A stretch of 64,000 bases of DNA. Source: Candidatus Chloroploca sp. Khr17. GTDB taxonomy: Bacteria > Chloroflexota > Chloroflexia > Chloroflexales > Chloroflexaceae. A program made the translations under genes and the position numbers. The stretch spans positions 1-64,000 of the forward strand of contig NZ_RYFF01000022.1 of assembly GCF_004138165.1 (NCBI RefSeq), given 5' to 3'. Below are positions 9,060 through 16,188 of this stretch, one piece after another. How positions within the stretch are numbered: position 1 is the first letter of the stretch; the number at the start of each line of letters is the position of its first letter. The notes beneath the pieces were generated by a model. It did no database searches. It saw nothing but the letters and a program-made list of their open reading frames with translations, and was not told the DNA's origin.

Positions 9060-10013
9060 TCATTGATGCGGACCTGCGGCAACACGGAGTTTCGTCAGCG
9101 TCGCTTCGAGATCATCGGTCAGTGGTGAGACAAATTCACGCCAGGTGCCATCGTGGGGGTGGCAGAAACCGAGGCGATGCGCATGCAGAAACTGGCGGTT
9201 CAAGCCAAAGCTCGAGCGCGGACGCCTCCCGCCATAGGTCTGGTCGCCGAGCACGGGATGGTTGGTGTGCAACATATGCACCCGAATCTGATGGGTGCGC
9301 CCGGTCTCCAACTGTGCCTCAAGCAACGTATAATCGCCCAACTCTTCACGCACACGGTAGTGGGTACGGGCGTCACGCCCGGTTGGTCTGTGGGTGACCG
9401 TCATACGCAACCGGTCAGATGGGTGGCGTCCAATGGGGGCATCAATCACGCCTTCACGCTGTTTGAAGTGCCCTGCGACGACAACCAGATAGATCTTGAG
9501 CATCTGGCGTGCGCGTTGCTGCTCGGTCAGCGCTTGCATCGCACGATCATGGCGCGCTACCACCAGCAACCCTGACGTATCCTGGTCAAGGCGATGGACA
9601 ATGCCCGGGCGGATCCCGCCGTTGACCTGCATCTCGGGGTAGCGTGACAACAAGGCGTTTGCCAGGGTTCCCCCGGGATGTCCGGGAGCAGGGTGAACAA
9701 CCATCCCCGCTGGTTTATCGACCACCACAATATCGGCATCTTCGTAGGCAATGCACAGCGGAATCGCCTCGGGTTGCAAGCTTGTTGGCTGCGGTGGCGG
9801 TACCGTTACCAGCACCCGTTCGCCCCCGCGTAAGCTATGGCTCGCACGCACCATCCGCCCGTTGACAACCACACGCCCTTCGTCAATCAACTGTTGCACA
9901 TATGACCGCGACAGATCGGCGACACTCCGCGCCACAAAGCGATCAACCCGCTCACCAGAGTCATCAGGTGGCACAAAGAGTTCAAACGAATCAGGCTCTG
10001 TGACGTTATCCAT
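9060..10013 (-). CDS. rluD: RluA/RluD-family pseudouridine synthase
   Basis: A protein of 317 aa from the ATG at 10013 (the frame extends seven codons further, into lspA). It converts specific uridines of rRNA, in the RluD group those in 23S helix 69, to pseudouridine. An S4 RNA-binding domain occupies about 20-80 (RVDRFVARSV; IDEGRVVVNG). The catalytic domain follows, with GIVHRLDQDTSGLLVVAR holding the catalytic Asp, then LETGRTHQIRVHM and the C-terminal 'LHAHRLGF' strand. It follows lspA with only 7 bp between, and the lspA-rluD pair is a common bacterial arrangement. The exact target uridine is inferred from the family. Confidence 0.9.
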   Translation of the reverse strand: MDNVTEPDSFELFVPPDDSGERVDRFVARSVADLSRSYVQQLIDEGRVVVNGRMVRASHSLRGGERVLVTVPPPQPTSLQPEAIPLCIAYEDADIVVVDKPAGMVVHPAPGHPGGTLANALLSRYPEMQVNGGIRPGIVHRLDQDTSGLLVVARHDRAMQALTEQQRARQMLKIYLVVVAGHFKQREGVIDAPIGRHPSDRLRMTVTHRPTGRDARTHYRVREELGDYTLLEAQLETGRTHQIRVHMLHTNHPVLGDQTYGGRRPRSSFGLNRQFLHAHRLGFCHPHDGTWREFVSPLTDDLEATLTKLRVAAGPHQ

Positions 10014-10020
10014 AGGGTAC

Positions 10021-10587
10021 TTAGACCTCAACATCTTTGCTCAATAACTCATCCAGCAGCGTATCATCACGTGGAGGGGGCAGGGGAGCTGGGGCGGGTT
10101 CATCGCCGACAAAGATCAGATAGGTTGCAAGGGTGATTGTGCCAACGGTAATGGCGCTATCGGCCAGATTGAAGACCGGCCACCAGCCGACGCTGATAAA
10201 GTCAACCACATACCCGTGGCGGATCCGATCCAGCACGTTCCCCAGGGCACCTCCAACAATCAGGCCGGTTGCCCCTTGAATCAGCCGCCGATGATTGGGC
10301 AGATAGGCGGCATAGGCGTAGATCAACCCCCCGATAATCAGCAGTGATGTCACAATGAAGAGCGGTGATAAGTTCTGGAAAAGACCAAAGGCCACGCCAG
10401 TATTACGGGTATACATGAGTTTGAACGATGCGCCAACAAGATAGATGCTGCGCTGACCTGGTTCTGGCCCGAGCGCATTGACCGCCCAGGCTTTGCTAAG
10501 CTGATCAAGGACAAAGATACTCACCCCCACAAGTAGTGGGAGAAGCCAGCGTTGCGTCTGGGTAGATGGCGAGACTGATGCACTCAA
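10021..10587 (-). CDS. lspA: lipoprotein signal peptidase, second of two tandem copies
   Basis: A protein of 188 aa. It is an aspartic membrane protease (family A8) that removes signal peptides from prolipoproteins after lipidation. There are four membrane helices. Conserved blocks are DQLSKAW (about 27-33), NTGVAFGLF, GGALGNVLDR and VVDFISVGWWPVFNLADSAI; the two catalytic Asp residues lie in the last two. A hydrophilic, Pro-rich C-terminal extension of about 30 residues sets it apart from its neighbour. It starts 7 bp after the upstream copy and runs into rluD, so all three genes form one operon. All catalytic residues are intact. Confidence 0.93.
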   Translation of the reverse strand: MSASVSPSTQTQRWLLPLLVGVSIFVLDQLSKAWAVNALGPEPGQRSIYLVGASFKLMYTRNTGVAFGLFQNLSPLFIVTSLLIIGGLIYAYAAYLPNHRRLIQGATGLIVGGALGNVLDRIRHGYVVDFISVGWWPVFNLADSAITVGTITLATYLIFVGDEPAPAPLPPPRDDTLLDELLSKDVEV

Positions 10588-10594
10588 GGTTGTC

Positions 10595-11113
10595 TCACTG
10601 ACTGGTCAGCGTCTCATGCTTGCGTGCACGGCGCTCGGCAAGATCCTCACGCAAAAACTGGTAGATGAGCAGCACTGCCCCGATGGTAATCGCACTGTCG
10701 GCCACATTGAAGATCGGGAACCACCCCACACTGATGAAATCGACCACATACCCGAGCCTGATGCGATCAATCAGGTTGCCAAAGGCCCCCCCCATAATCA
10801 GGCCCATGCTCGCCTGAATAAGAGTCTGGTGATGATCGAGATGGGCCGTATAAAAATAGATTGCCCCAGCAACAATGCAGAGAGCGGCCACCGTCAGCAA
10901 CTCGGGTTGCCCCTGAAACATGCTAAAAGCAACGCCCGTATTGTGTGAATAGACAAGGCGAACCAACCCTCCAGGCAGGGGGATCGACCGCGCCATTGTC
11001 TCGGGGCCAAGGGTTTGCACAACCCACCATTTGGTCAGTTGGTCAAGCAAGATAAAAGTGCTTGCGATGGCGAGCGGTATGATCCATATACGAATAGTGT
11101 GCGAACGCTGCAC
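10595..11113 (-). CDS. lspA: lipoprotein signal peptidase, first of two tandem copies
   Basis: A protein of 172 aa with the same family motifs as the next gene: DQLTKWW, NTGVAFSMF, GGAFGNLIDR and VVDFISVGWFPIFNVADSAI, including both catalytic aspartates. The two copies are clearly paralogous but differ at many positions, so the duplication is not recent. Two active-looking signal peptidases in tandem suggest either dosage or different lipoprotein preferences, which is an inference. It is the first gene of lspA-lspA-rluD. The ribosome site AGGAG lies near the ATG on the minus strand. Confidence 0.93.
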   Translation of the reverse strand: MQRSHTIRIWIIPLAIASTFILLDQLTKWWVVQTLGPETMARSIPLPGGLVRLVYSHNTGVAFSMFQGQPELLTVAALCIVAGAIYFYTAHLDHHQTLIQASMGLIMGGAFGNLIDRIRLGYVVDFISVGWFPIFNVADSAITIGAVLLIYQFLREDLAERRARKHETLTSQ

Positions 11114-11225
11114 AGATACCTCCTAAGTGTATGGCGTTGCAACGCCACGTCAGTAGTTTGAAGGAGCTTTCATGTCATTATAATAGATTCTGCCTCTTTT
11201 TTGGAGTGGCAACGCCTCATATGCC

Positions 11226-11252
11226 AGGGCAATGGCATCTTCTGCCGTCGCC
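11226..11252. repeat. fragment of the AGGGCGATT MITE family
   Basis: AGGGCAATGGCATCTT (11226-11241) matches the terminal repeat of the element at 21837-22029 at 14 of 16 positions and continues with CTGCCGTCGCC, as in that element. The rest of the element is missing, so this is a decayed end. Confidence 0.5.
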
Positions 11253-11266
11253 ATCCTTACATACTA

Positions 11267-11304
11267 GTGTCCTCTTGACAATAGCCTCACTCAGGGCGTA
11301 TACT
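11267..11304 (+). promoter_or_regulatory. nadA promoter with overlapping candidate operator
   Basis: A perfect -35 TTGACA (11275-11280), an 18-nt spacer and -10 TATACT (11299-11304) point toward nadA. GTGTCCTCTTGACA (11267-11280) overlaps the -35 box. It is an imperfect dyad (TGTC...GACA) that recurs at 11354-11367, suggesting repressor control. The regulator is unknown. NiaR-type NAD repressors bind TGTC/GACA-type dyads as I recall, but that link is speculative. Confidence 0.6.
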
Positions 11305-11353
11305 AGTGTCAGATCTACAACAGGCCGTGCGACCGTTTTGCGACGGGCTGTTA

Positions 11354-11367
11354 GTGTCAAGATGACA
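11354..11367 (+). promoter_or_regulatory. second candidate operator upstream of nadA
   Basis: GTGTCAAGATGACA has the same 14-nt layout as the site at 11267-11280 (GTGTC-N4-TGACA). It lies about 50 nt downstream of the predicted transcription start, a position suited to repression. A third half-like TAGTGTCA is at 11304-11311. Confidence 0.4.
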
Positions 11368-11458
11368 ATGTCCCGTTCGGTCGCATGGCTCTCTTTGTCG
11401 GTGCAGATAGTGTTTAATGTACACTAATAAGTACGTGTTAAGCAAGGGAGGTTCCGAG

Positions 11459-12430
11459 GTGTCAGTGTCGCTTTATCATACGCCGCCCGAGGCTGCGGCG
11501 GTGCTCGCCGAAGAGATTGCTGCGTTGAAAGCCGAGCGCAACGCGGTGATCCTTGCGCACAACTATGAGTATGGTGAAATCCAGGATCTTGCTGATTATG
11601 TCGGCGACTCGCTCGGCATGGCTCAGTATGCTGCCCACAGCGAGGCCCCGGTGCTGGTGGTCTGCGGGGTTCATTTTATGGCCGAAACGTCGGCGATCCT
11701 CTCGCCCGAAAAGACGGTCTTGATCCCTGATCCTGAGGCCGGCTGTTCGTTAGCGGCCTCGATCAACGCTGATCAGTTGCGGGCGTGGAAGGCCGAGCAC
11801 CCCGGCGCAGTTGTCGTCAGTTATGTAAATACCACGGCTGAAGTCAAGGCGGAAAGCGACTATTGCTGTACCTCGGGCAATGCCGAGCGGGTGATTCGGG
11901 CGATCCCTGAAGACAAGACGATCCTCTTTTTGCCTGATATGTTTCTTGGCAGCTATCTGCGCCAGCAAACGGGGCGCAACATCGAGATCTGGGCCGGCGA
12001 GTGCCATGTTCACGCGGCGATTCGCCCCGCCATGGTTGAACGTCAGCGCGCGGCCTTGCCCGGTGCCGATTTTCTGATCCATCCCGAGTGTGGCTGTGTG
12101 AGCAGTACGATGCACTACCTTGCCACTGGGGCGCTCAACCCCGAGGGTACCCATATTCTCTCGACCGAGGGCATGATCCGCCACGCCGCTGCGAGTCCAG
12201 CGCAGCAGTTTGTGGTTGCCACCGAGATCGGCGTGCTCCACCGGATGCGTAAGGCCAACCCCGCCAAGGAATTTGTGCCGATTGATGAGTCGATTAGTTG
12301 CAAATACATGAAGATGATTACACTGGAAAAGGTGCGTGATAGTCTGCGCGACCTAACCCATCGAGTGACGGTTGAGCCTGCATTGGCCGCACGTGCACGG
12401 ACGGCGATCGAGCGCATGGTGGCGCTCTGA
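11459..12430 (+). CDS. nadA: quinolinate synthase NadA
   Basis: A protein of 323 aa from the GTG at 11459, chosen because AGGGAGG lies 7 nt upstream; the frame opens 14 codons earlier without a ribosome site. NadA condenses iminoaspartate with dihydroxyacetone phosphate to quinolinate using a [4Fe-4S] cluster. Candidate cluster cysteines are in VVCGVHFMAE, HPECGCVS and SISCKYMKM. Other typical stretches are LAHNYEYGEIQDLADYVGDS, near the N-terminus, and TSGNAE. With nadB (12888) it makes the de novo route from aspartate to NAD. nadC is not in the window. Promoter and putative operators lie immediately upstream. Confidence 0.95.
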   Translation: MSVSLYHTPPEAAAVLAEEIAALKAERNAVILAHNYEYGEIQDLADYVGDSLGMAQYAAHSEAPVLVVCGVHFMAETSAILSPEKTVLIPDPEAGCSLAASINADQLRAWKAEHPGAVVVSYVNTTAEVKAESDYCCTSGNAERVIRAIPEDKTILFLPDMFLGSYLRQQTGRNIEIWAGECHVHAAIRPAMVERQRAALPGADFLIHPECGCVSSTMHYLATGALNPEGTHILSTEGMIRHAAASPAQQFVVATEIGVLHRMRKANPAKEFVPIDESISCKYMKMITLEKVRDSLRDLTHRVTVEPALAARARTAIERMVAL

Positions 12431-12493
12431 GATTGGTCTGGTGGCTTCGGCTAATGGTTTTTCAGTCAGATACCCACCGCGAAAGCAAGTGGG

Positions 12494-12533
12494 CTTGTGC
12501 TCGCTCCTTCGCCCGGAGGCGACGCAGCACAAG
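12494..12533. repeat. palindrome with CTTGTGC / GCACAAG outer arms
   Basis: CTTGTGC (12494-12500) pairs with GCACAAG (12527-12533). Inside, TCGCTCC pairs imperfectly with GGAGGCGA around a short loop. The same outer arms bound the palindromes at 44373-44425 and 56318-56374, although the interior sequences differ completely. Confidence 0.5.
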
Positions 12534-12549
12534 AGGCCGGGGGAAAGAT

Positions 12550-12617
12550 GAAAGCGGAAAGATGAAAGATGAAAAATGATCCATGTTTCAGCTTTCGTCT
12601 TTCATCTTTCCGCTTTC
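12550..12617. repeat. AT-rich long palindrome downstream of nadA
   Basis: Arms 12550-12574 and 12593-12617 (25 bp each) match at 24 positions around an 18-nt loop. The arms are made of GGAAAGATGAAAG units, so this may have grown by local duplication. It could act as a terminator for nadA. Confidence 0.55.
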
Positions 12618-12646
12618 CCTGGCCCTGCACAACGAAAGGTGTCGTG

Positions 12647-12873
12647 CGTGGCGCAGACCGTCAACCTTTTCCCCGGCAGCGGGCTTCCCTGCCGGAACTC
12701 CCGAAGGTTCCGTTGGCAACGTGCAAACCGTGGCTCGTGGTGCGCACCACGAGTGCCTTCGCACATCCGAGCGTAGGACAGCAGTATTCGCATGCCCATG
12801 CAAACGTGCGCTCAAGCGGGCTACAGCCGGGGCGGTCCTCCCACCGCGAGAAGCGGGTGGGTTTCCCGCCCTC
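12647..12873 (+). mobile_element. possible 3' remnant of an IS200/IS605-type element
   Basis: The segment ends with a hairpin CCCACCGC-gagaa-GCGGGTGGG (about 12841-12863) followed by TTTCCCGCCCTCAAG. A subterminal hairpin followed by TCAA is typical of the right ends of IS200/IS605 elements and of the RNA scaffold next to tnpB. No transposase or tnpB reading frame survives. The interior shows another hairpin (CCGGCAG...CTGCCGG near 12674-12693). This is recognition by pattern only and could be wrong. Confidence 0.3.
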
Positions 12874-12887
12874 AAGGGTAAACACCT

Positions 12888-14543
12888 ATGAATAATCTTC
12901 CGCGTTATGCGCTCGCAGCGTTGCCGAGCGTTCTCTTGAACCGGCATACTGATGTGCTGGTGATTGGTGGAGGGGCGGCTGGTTTGACCGCCGCGTTGAC
13001 GGCAGCGGCCCATGCCGACGTGTTCGTACTGGCGCGGGGGCCGCTCTGCGAGAGCAATTCAGCCCTTGCCCAGGGGGGCATCGCGGCCGCCCTTGATGCC
13101 GCCGACTCACCGCACGCGCATGTGGCAGATACGCTGGTCGCCGGGGCCGGACTGACCGACGAAGATGCGGCGACCGTGTTAGCCAACGAGGCACCAGCCT
13201 TGATGTGCGAACTGGCGACACGCGGGGTTCCCTTCGAGCGCGCCGACGCGTTGCATTTTGCCCTTGGGCTTGAGGGCGGCCATTCTGCCCGTCGGATCGT
13301 GCATGTCGGTGATGCAACCGGCTGGGCCGTCACGGCTGCGCTGATTGCCGAGGCGCGGGCACATCCGCGTATTCATCTGCTCGAAGGTTGGCAGGCGGTC
13401 GATCTGCTTGATCGCCAGGGCCAGATCATTGGTGCGCTTGCCCGCGATCCGCAGGGCCAGTGGCATCGTTTGTTGGCGGGCGCCACGGTGCTCGCTAGTG
13501 GCGGGGCCGGGGCGCTCTATGGGTTGACCAGCAATCAACCAGCCGCCCTCGGTGAGGGCATTGCGATGGCCTATCGCGCCGGGGCTGAGATTGCCGATAT
13601 GGAGTTTGTCCAGTTTCACCCGACGGTCTACCGTACACCGACCGGCGAGGGCTTTTTGATTACCGAGGCGGCCCGCGGCGAAGGCGGGATCTTATGTGCG
13701 ACGACCGGCGAGCGCTTTATGCCGGCTTATGATCCACGGGCCGAACTTGCCCCGCGTGATATTGTGACCCGCGGGATCTATGCGGCGATGCAGCGCACTG
13801 GCAGCGACCATGTCTTGCTTGATCTGACGCATCTGCCATCGGCCCGTATCGAACAGCACTTTCCGACGATTTGCGCCCGGCTGCGTGAGTATGGCCTTGA
13901 TCCGGTGCGTCAGTCTATCCCGGTGGCCCCCGCAGCCCATTATCTAATGGGTGGCGTGCGTACCGATCTCACCGGCGCGACAAGTCTTCCTGGTCTCTTT
14001 GCCGCTGGCGAAGTTGCCTGTACAGGTGTGCATGGGGCCAATCGCCTTGCGTCAAACTCGCTCCTCGAATGCATCGTTTTTGGACGACGGGCAGGTCAGG
14101 CTGCGCTGCAATGGGCCGACACAGAGGGTTCACGCCGCGAAAGTGTGCATCTAGAACTGGTTCCCGAACGTAACATTGCACCTGCGTCGTCACCTGCGCC
14201 AATCGCGTGGCGGGACGGCCTGGCGGCGATTATGCAGAGCTATGCTGGGCCACTGCGTGATGGTGCTGGCCTCGGCGAAGGGTATGTCCAACTCACCCGG
14301 TGGCCTGCGCAGGCAGCCGCCGATGATCCTGATGCCATTACTGCTGTCAATGCAGCCATAACTGCGCGTTTGATCATCCAAGCGGCCAGTTTACGCCAGG
14401 AGAGCCGAGGTGGACATTTTCGCCGCGACTTTCCTCAGGCCAGTGAAACCTGGCGGGGCCATAGTGTCCAGCAGCGTTCACGTGAACCAGCCACCCTTGC
14501 CAGTCTAGCTCGCTTTGAGCCGATCGCACACGCAGCTGATTGA
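12888..14543 (+). CDS. nadB: L-aspartate oxidase NadB
   Basis: A protein of 551 aa. It is an FAD enzyme that oxidises L-aspartate to iminoaspartate, the substrate of NadA, usually passing electrons to oxygen or fumarate. Features in order: FAD-binding VIGGGAAGLTAAL (about 25-37), SNSALAQGGIAAAL (about 57-70), capping domain with LEGGHSARRIVH, the flavin-binding segment GGVRTDL...LPGLFAAGEVACTGVHGANRLASNSLLEC (about 353-395), and the C-terminal helical domain with 'RQESRGGHFRRDFP'. Length and order are as in succinate dehydrogenase flavoprotein relatives, but HGANRLASNSL favours NadB. A hairpin-rich remnant ends just before its ATG, and no strong ribosome site is visible, so its expression may depend on read-through from nadA. 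Confidence 0.94.
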   Translation: MNNLPRYALAALPSVLLNRHTDVLVIGGGAAGLTAALTAAAHADVFVLARGPLCESNSALAQGGIAAALDAADSPHAHVADTLVAGAGLTDEDAATVLANEAPALMCELATRGVPFERADALHFALGLEGGHSARRIVHVGDATGWAVTAALIAEARAHPRIHLLEGWQAVDLLDRQGQIIGALARDPQGQWHRLLAGATVLASGGAGALYGLTSNQPAALGEGIAMAYRAGAEIADMEFVQFHPTVYRTPTGEGFLITEAARGEGGILCATTGERFMPAYDPRAELAPRDIVTRGIYAAMQRTGSDHVLLDLTHLPSARIEQHFPTICARLREYGLDPVRQSIPVAPAAHYLMGGVRTDLTGATSLPGLFAAGEVACTGVHGANRLASNSLLECIVFGRRAGQAALQWADTEGSRRESVHLELVPERNIAPASSPAPIAWRDGLAAIMQSYAGPLRDGAGLGEGYVQLTRWPAQAAADDPDAITAVNAAITARLIIQAASLRQESRGGHFRRDFPQASETWRGHSVQQRSREPATLASLARFEPIAHAAD

Positions 14544-14567
14544 GGCATGCCTCTATCCTCCAAGGTT

Positions 14568-14618
14568 CTTTTGTCGCTGGAAGCGGCGAGCTAACCTGCC
14601 CGTTTCCAGCGACAAAAG
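14568..14618. terminator. palindrome downstream of nadB
   Basis: Arms 14568-14582 and 14604-14618 (15 bp, perfect) enclose a 21-nt loop. It starts 25 bp after the nadB stop and probably ends its transcript. It is one of the long intergenic palindromes. Confidence 0.6.
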
Positions 14619-14658
14619 CTGGGTTAGAGAACATTGCCCGCAGGCTTCGGAGGTCGTA

Positions 14659-14682
14659 CTGGCCGTTTTCGCCAACACAAGC
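14659..14682. repeat. solitary palindrome arm, copy of the arm at 44401-44425
   Basis: CTGGCCGTTTTCGCCAACACAAGC here matches, at 23 of 24 positions, the right arm of the palindrome at 44373-44425, but no complementary left arm is present nearby. It shows that an arm can exist as a single copy. Confidence 0.5.
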
Positions 14683-14734
14683 AAGGGCAGCGCACAAGTT
14701 CATGTACCAGCGGCAAAGCCCCCAGGTAGCTCTA

Positions 14735-14743
14735 TGCTATAAT
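14735..14743 (+). promoter_or_regulatory. extended -10 promoter of the J-domain gene
   Basis: TGCTATAAT is a perfect extended -10 (TGnTATAAT), 46 nt before the ATG at 14790. No good -35 box is present, as is usual for extended -10 promoters. Confidence 0.55.
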
Positions 14744-14789
14744 ACAAAAACGCACGCTAAACTAGGCAGGCTTCAGGATCAAACCCGGA

Positions 14790-16145
14790 ATGGAAGAGTT
14801 CGAGCACCTTGATTATTACGCTCTCCTTGGCGTTGAACGCAATGCCAGGATCGATGCGATCAAAAAAGCCTACCGTCAGCAGATGGTACTCTACCATCCT
14901 GATCGGTACGTCCATGCTACCTCAGATGAGCAAGCATATGCGAGTCGTCGAGCGCAACGGATTAATGAGGCTTATCAGGTGCTGAGCGATTTTGTCGCAC
15001 GTACAGCCTATAATCGCCGGCTGATCCCTGAGAACCCTGAGCCCGGGGTGTCGTTGTCGAAACGTGCCTCGACAGCGCCGCCGGTGCCCCCTCCTCGTGA
15101 TACGCTGGCCGACCTGTACGGCAAAGCGCGTGACCATCTTGATGCCGGACGGTATACGCAGGCAATTGCTGATTTCCGAACCATCCAGCAGATCAACCCG
15201 TTCTATCGTGATAGTACGGTGTTGTTGGCCCAGGCCGAGGCCGCACTCAATCGGGCTACGCAGGCCGCTTCCAAGGCTCGTCCAACCCCAAAAACCGATA
15301 AGAGTCGGCGTACACTGGTGTTCGGAGGCGTCGGTGCGTTGGCAATGGCCGGCCTTGGAGCGCTTGGTTGGGGGTTGCGTGACCGTCTCAGTGACAATAC
15401 GGCTGCCGAGGCCCCACAGGCTGATACGTTGCCGTCCCCAACGACGCCACCGGCATCGCCTGCGCCAACGGTGATCCCCGTACCGCCCCCTGCCAGCATG
15501 GTGCCGACTGCGCCGGTATCGCCCGAGGCCACTGCAACGACCACACCGGTACCAACCAGCGAGTCCACCGCACGCCCCGTGACAGCCACAACCGTCACCT
15601 TGCCGGAAACAGGGTCAATCGCCTATGCCAACGATCTCACATCGGGTGAGGGATGGCCCGAGGTGGGTGGGCGCGGGTGGAATGTCGGGTTTGCGCAGGA
15701 TGGGTATCGGATTACCGCCGTCCGTAGCGCGGGCAATATCTGGGCCTTCAATACCTCACCGGCCGGGTTGGATTACCTGATCGGTGTTGATCTGAGGGTT
15801 ACCGGTGGGGCCGCCGGTTTGATGCTGCGCTTTGCCGAAAGCAATTTTCTGGCCTTTTTTGTTGAGCCAGCCACAGGCCGGTATCGGCTTGAGCAACGTG
15901 TGAACGGGAGCGATAATCGGCTACGCGATGAGGTGCATCCCGCGATTGTCACTGAGCCACAGGCGACCAACCGTCTTGTAGCCCGCCTCGACGGGCTTGA
16001 AGTCGCGCTTGGCATCAATGGGCAGGCTGTGGCAACCCTGGTTGTTGAGGCCCCACCTCCAACGCCGCGCTATGGAATGATTGCCATGGCCCGTGAGCCT
16101 GAAGTTGTCGCGGTGTTCCGCAATTTGAGCATTCGTGAGTTGTAA
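14790..16145 (+). CDS. membrane-anchored J-domain protein with C-terminal LamG-like domain
   Basis: A protein of 451 aa. The N-terminal J domain (about 7-75) has YYALLGV, the essential HPD (36-38) and ...AQRINEAYQVLSD, so it can stimulate a DnaK-type Hsp70. A two-helix TPR-like segment follows (about 100-150: ARDHLDAGRYTQAIADFRTI). Next come one membrane helix (about 174-195), a Pro/Thr-rich spacer (about 200-270) and a C-terminal beta-sandwich-like domain (about 270-451) resembling LamG/3-keto-disaccharide-hydrolase folds that bind glycans. It is not a classical DnaJ, since the G/F and zinc regions are missing. Topology puts the J domain inside and the sandwich outside. It lies upstream of a large secreted/membrane protein gene. 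The function is unknown. Confidence 0.85.
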   Translation: MEEFEHLDYYALLGVERNARIDAIKKAYRQQMVLYHPDRYVHATSDEQAYASRRAQRINEAYQVLSDFVARTAYNRRLIPENPEPGVSLSKRASTAPPVPPPRDTLADLYGKARDHLDAGRYTQAIADFRTIQQINPFYRDSTVLLAQAEAALNRATQAASKARPTPKTDKSRRTLVFGGVGALAMAGLGALGWGLRDRLSDNTAAEAPQADTLPSPTTPPASPAPTVIPVPPPASMVPTAPVSPEATATTTPVPTSESTARPVTATTVTLPETGSIAYANDLTSGEGWPEVGGRGWNVGFAQDGYRITAVRSAGNIWAFNTSPAGLDYLIGVDLRVTGGAAGLMLRFAESNFLAFFVEPATGRYRLEQRVNGSDNRLRDEVHPAIVTEPQATNRLVARLDGLEVALGINGQAVATLVVEAPPPTPRYGMIAMAREPEVVAVFRNLSIREL

Positions 16146-16188
16146 AGGGCTTTACGGGCTATTTCAGTAAAGGATTGGTGTTATCCTG

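Larger units (their letters stand above)
11114..11458. other. 345-bp divergent regulatory region between lspA and nadA
   Basis: No gene is seen. It contains the minus-strand lspA upstream region (a TATAAT-like box at 11177-11182 read leftward), a fragment of the AGGGCGATT MITE family at 11226-11252, and the nadA promoter with two candidate operators (11267-11367). Confidence 0.5.
12431..12887. other. 457-bp repeat-rich spacer between nadA and nadB
   Basis: No intact gene is seen. From left to right it holds a hairpin CCCACCGCGAAAGCAAGTGGG (overlapping in part), the GCTTGTGC palindrome (12494-12533), an AT-rich long palindrome (12550-12617), and a GC-rich segment that may be the 3' end of an IS200/IS605-type element (12647-12873). 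The frames across it are short and shift, consistent with decay. Confidence 0.5.
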
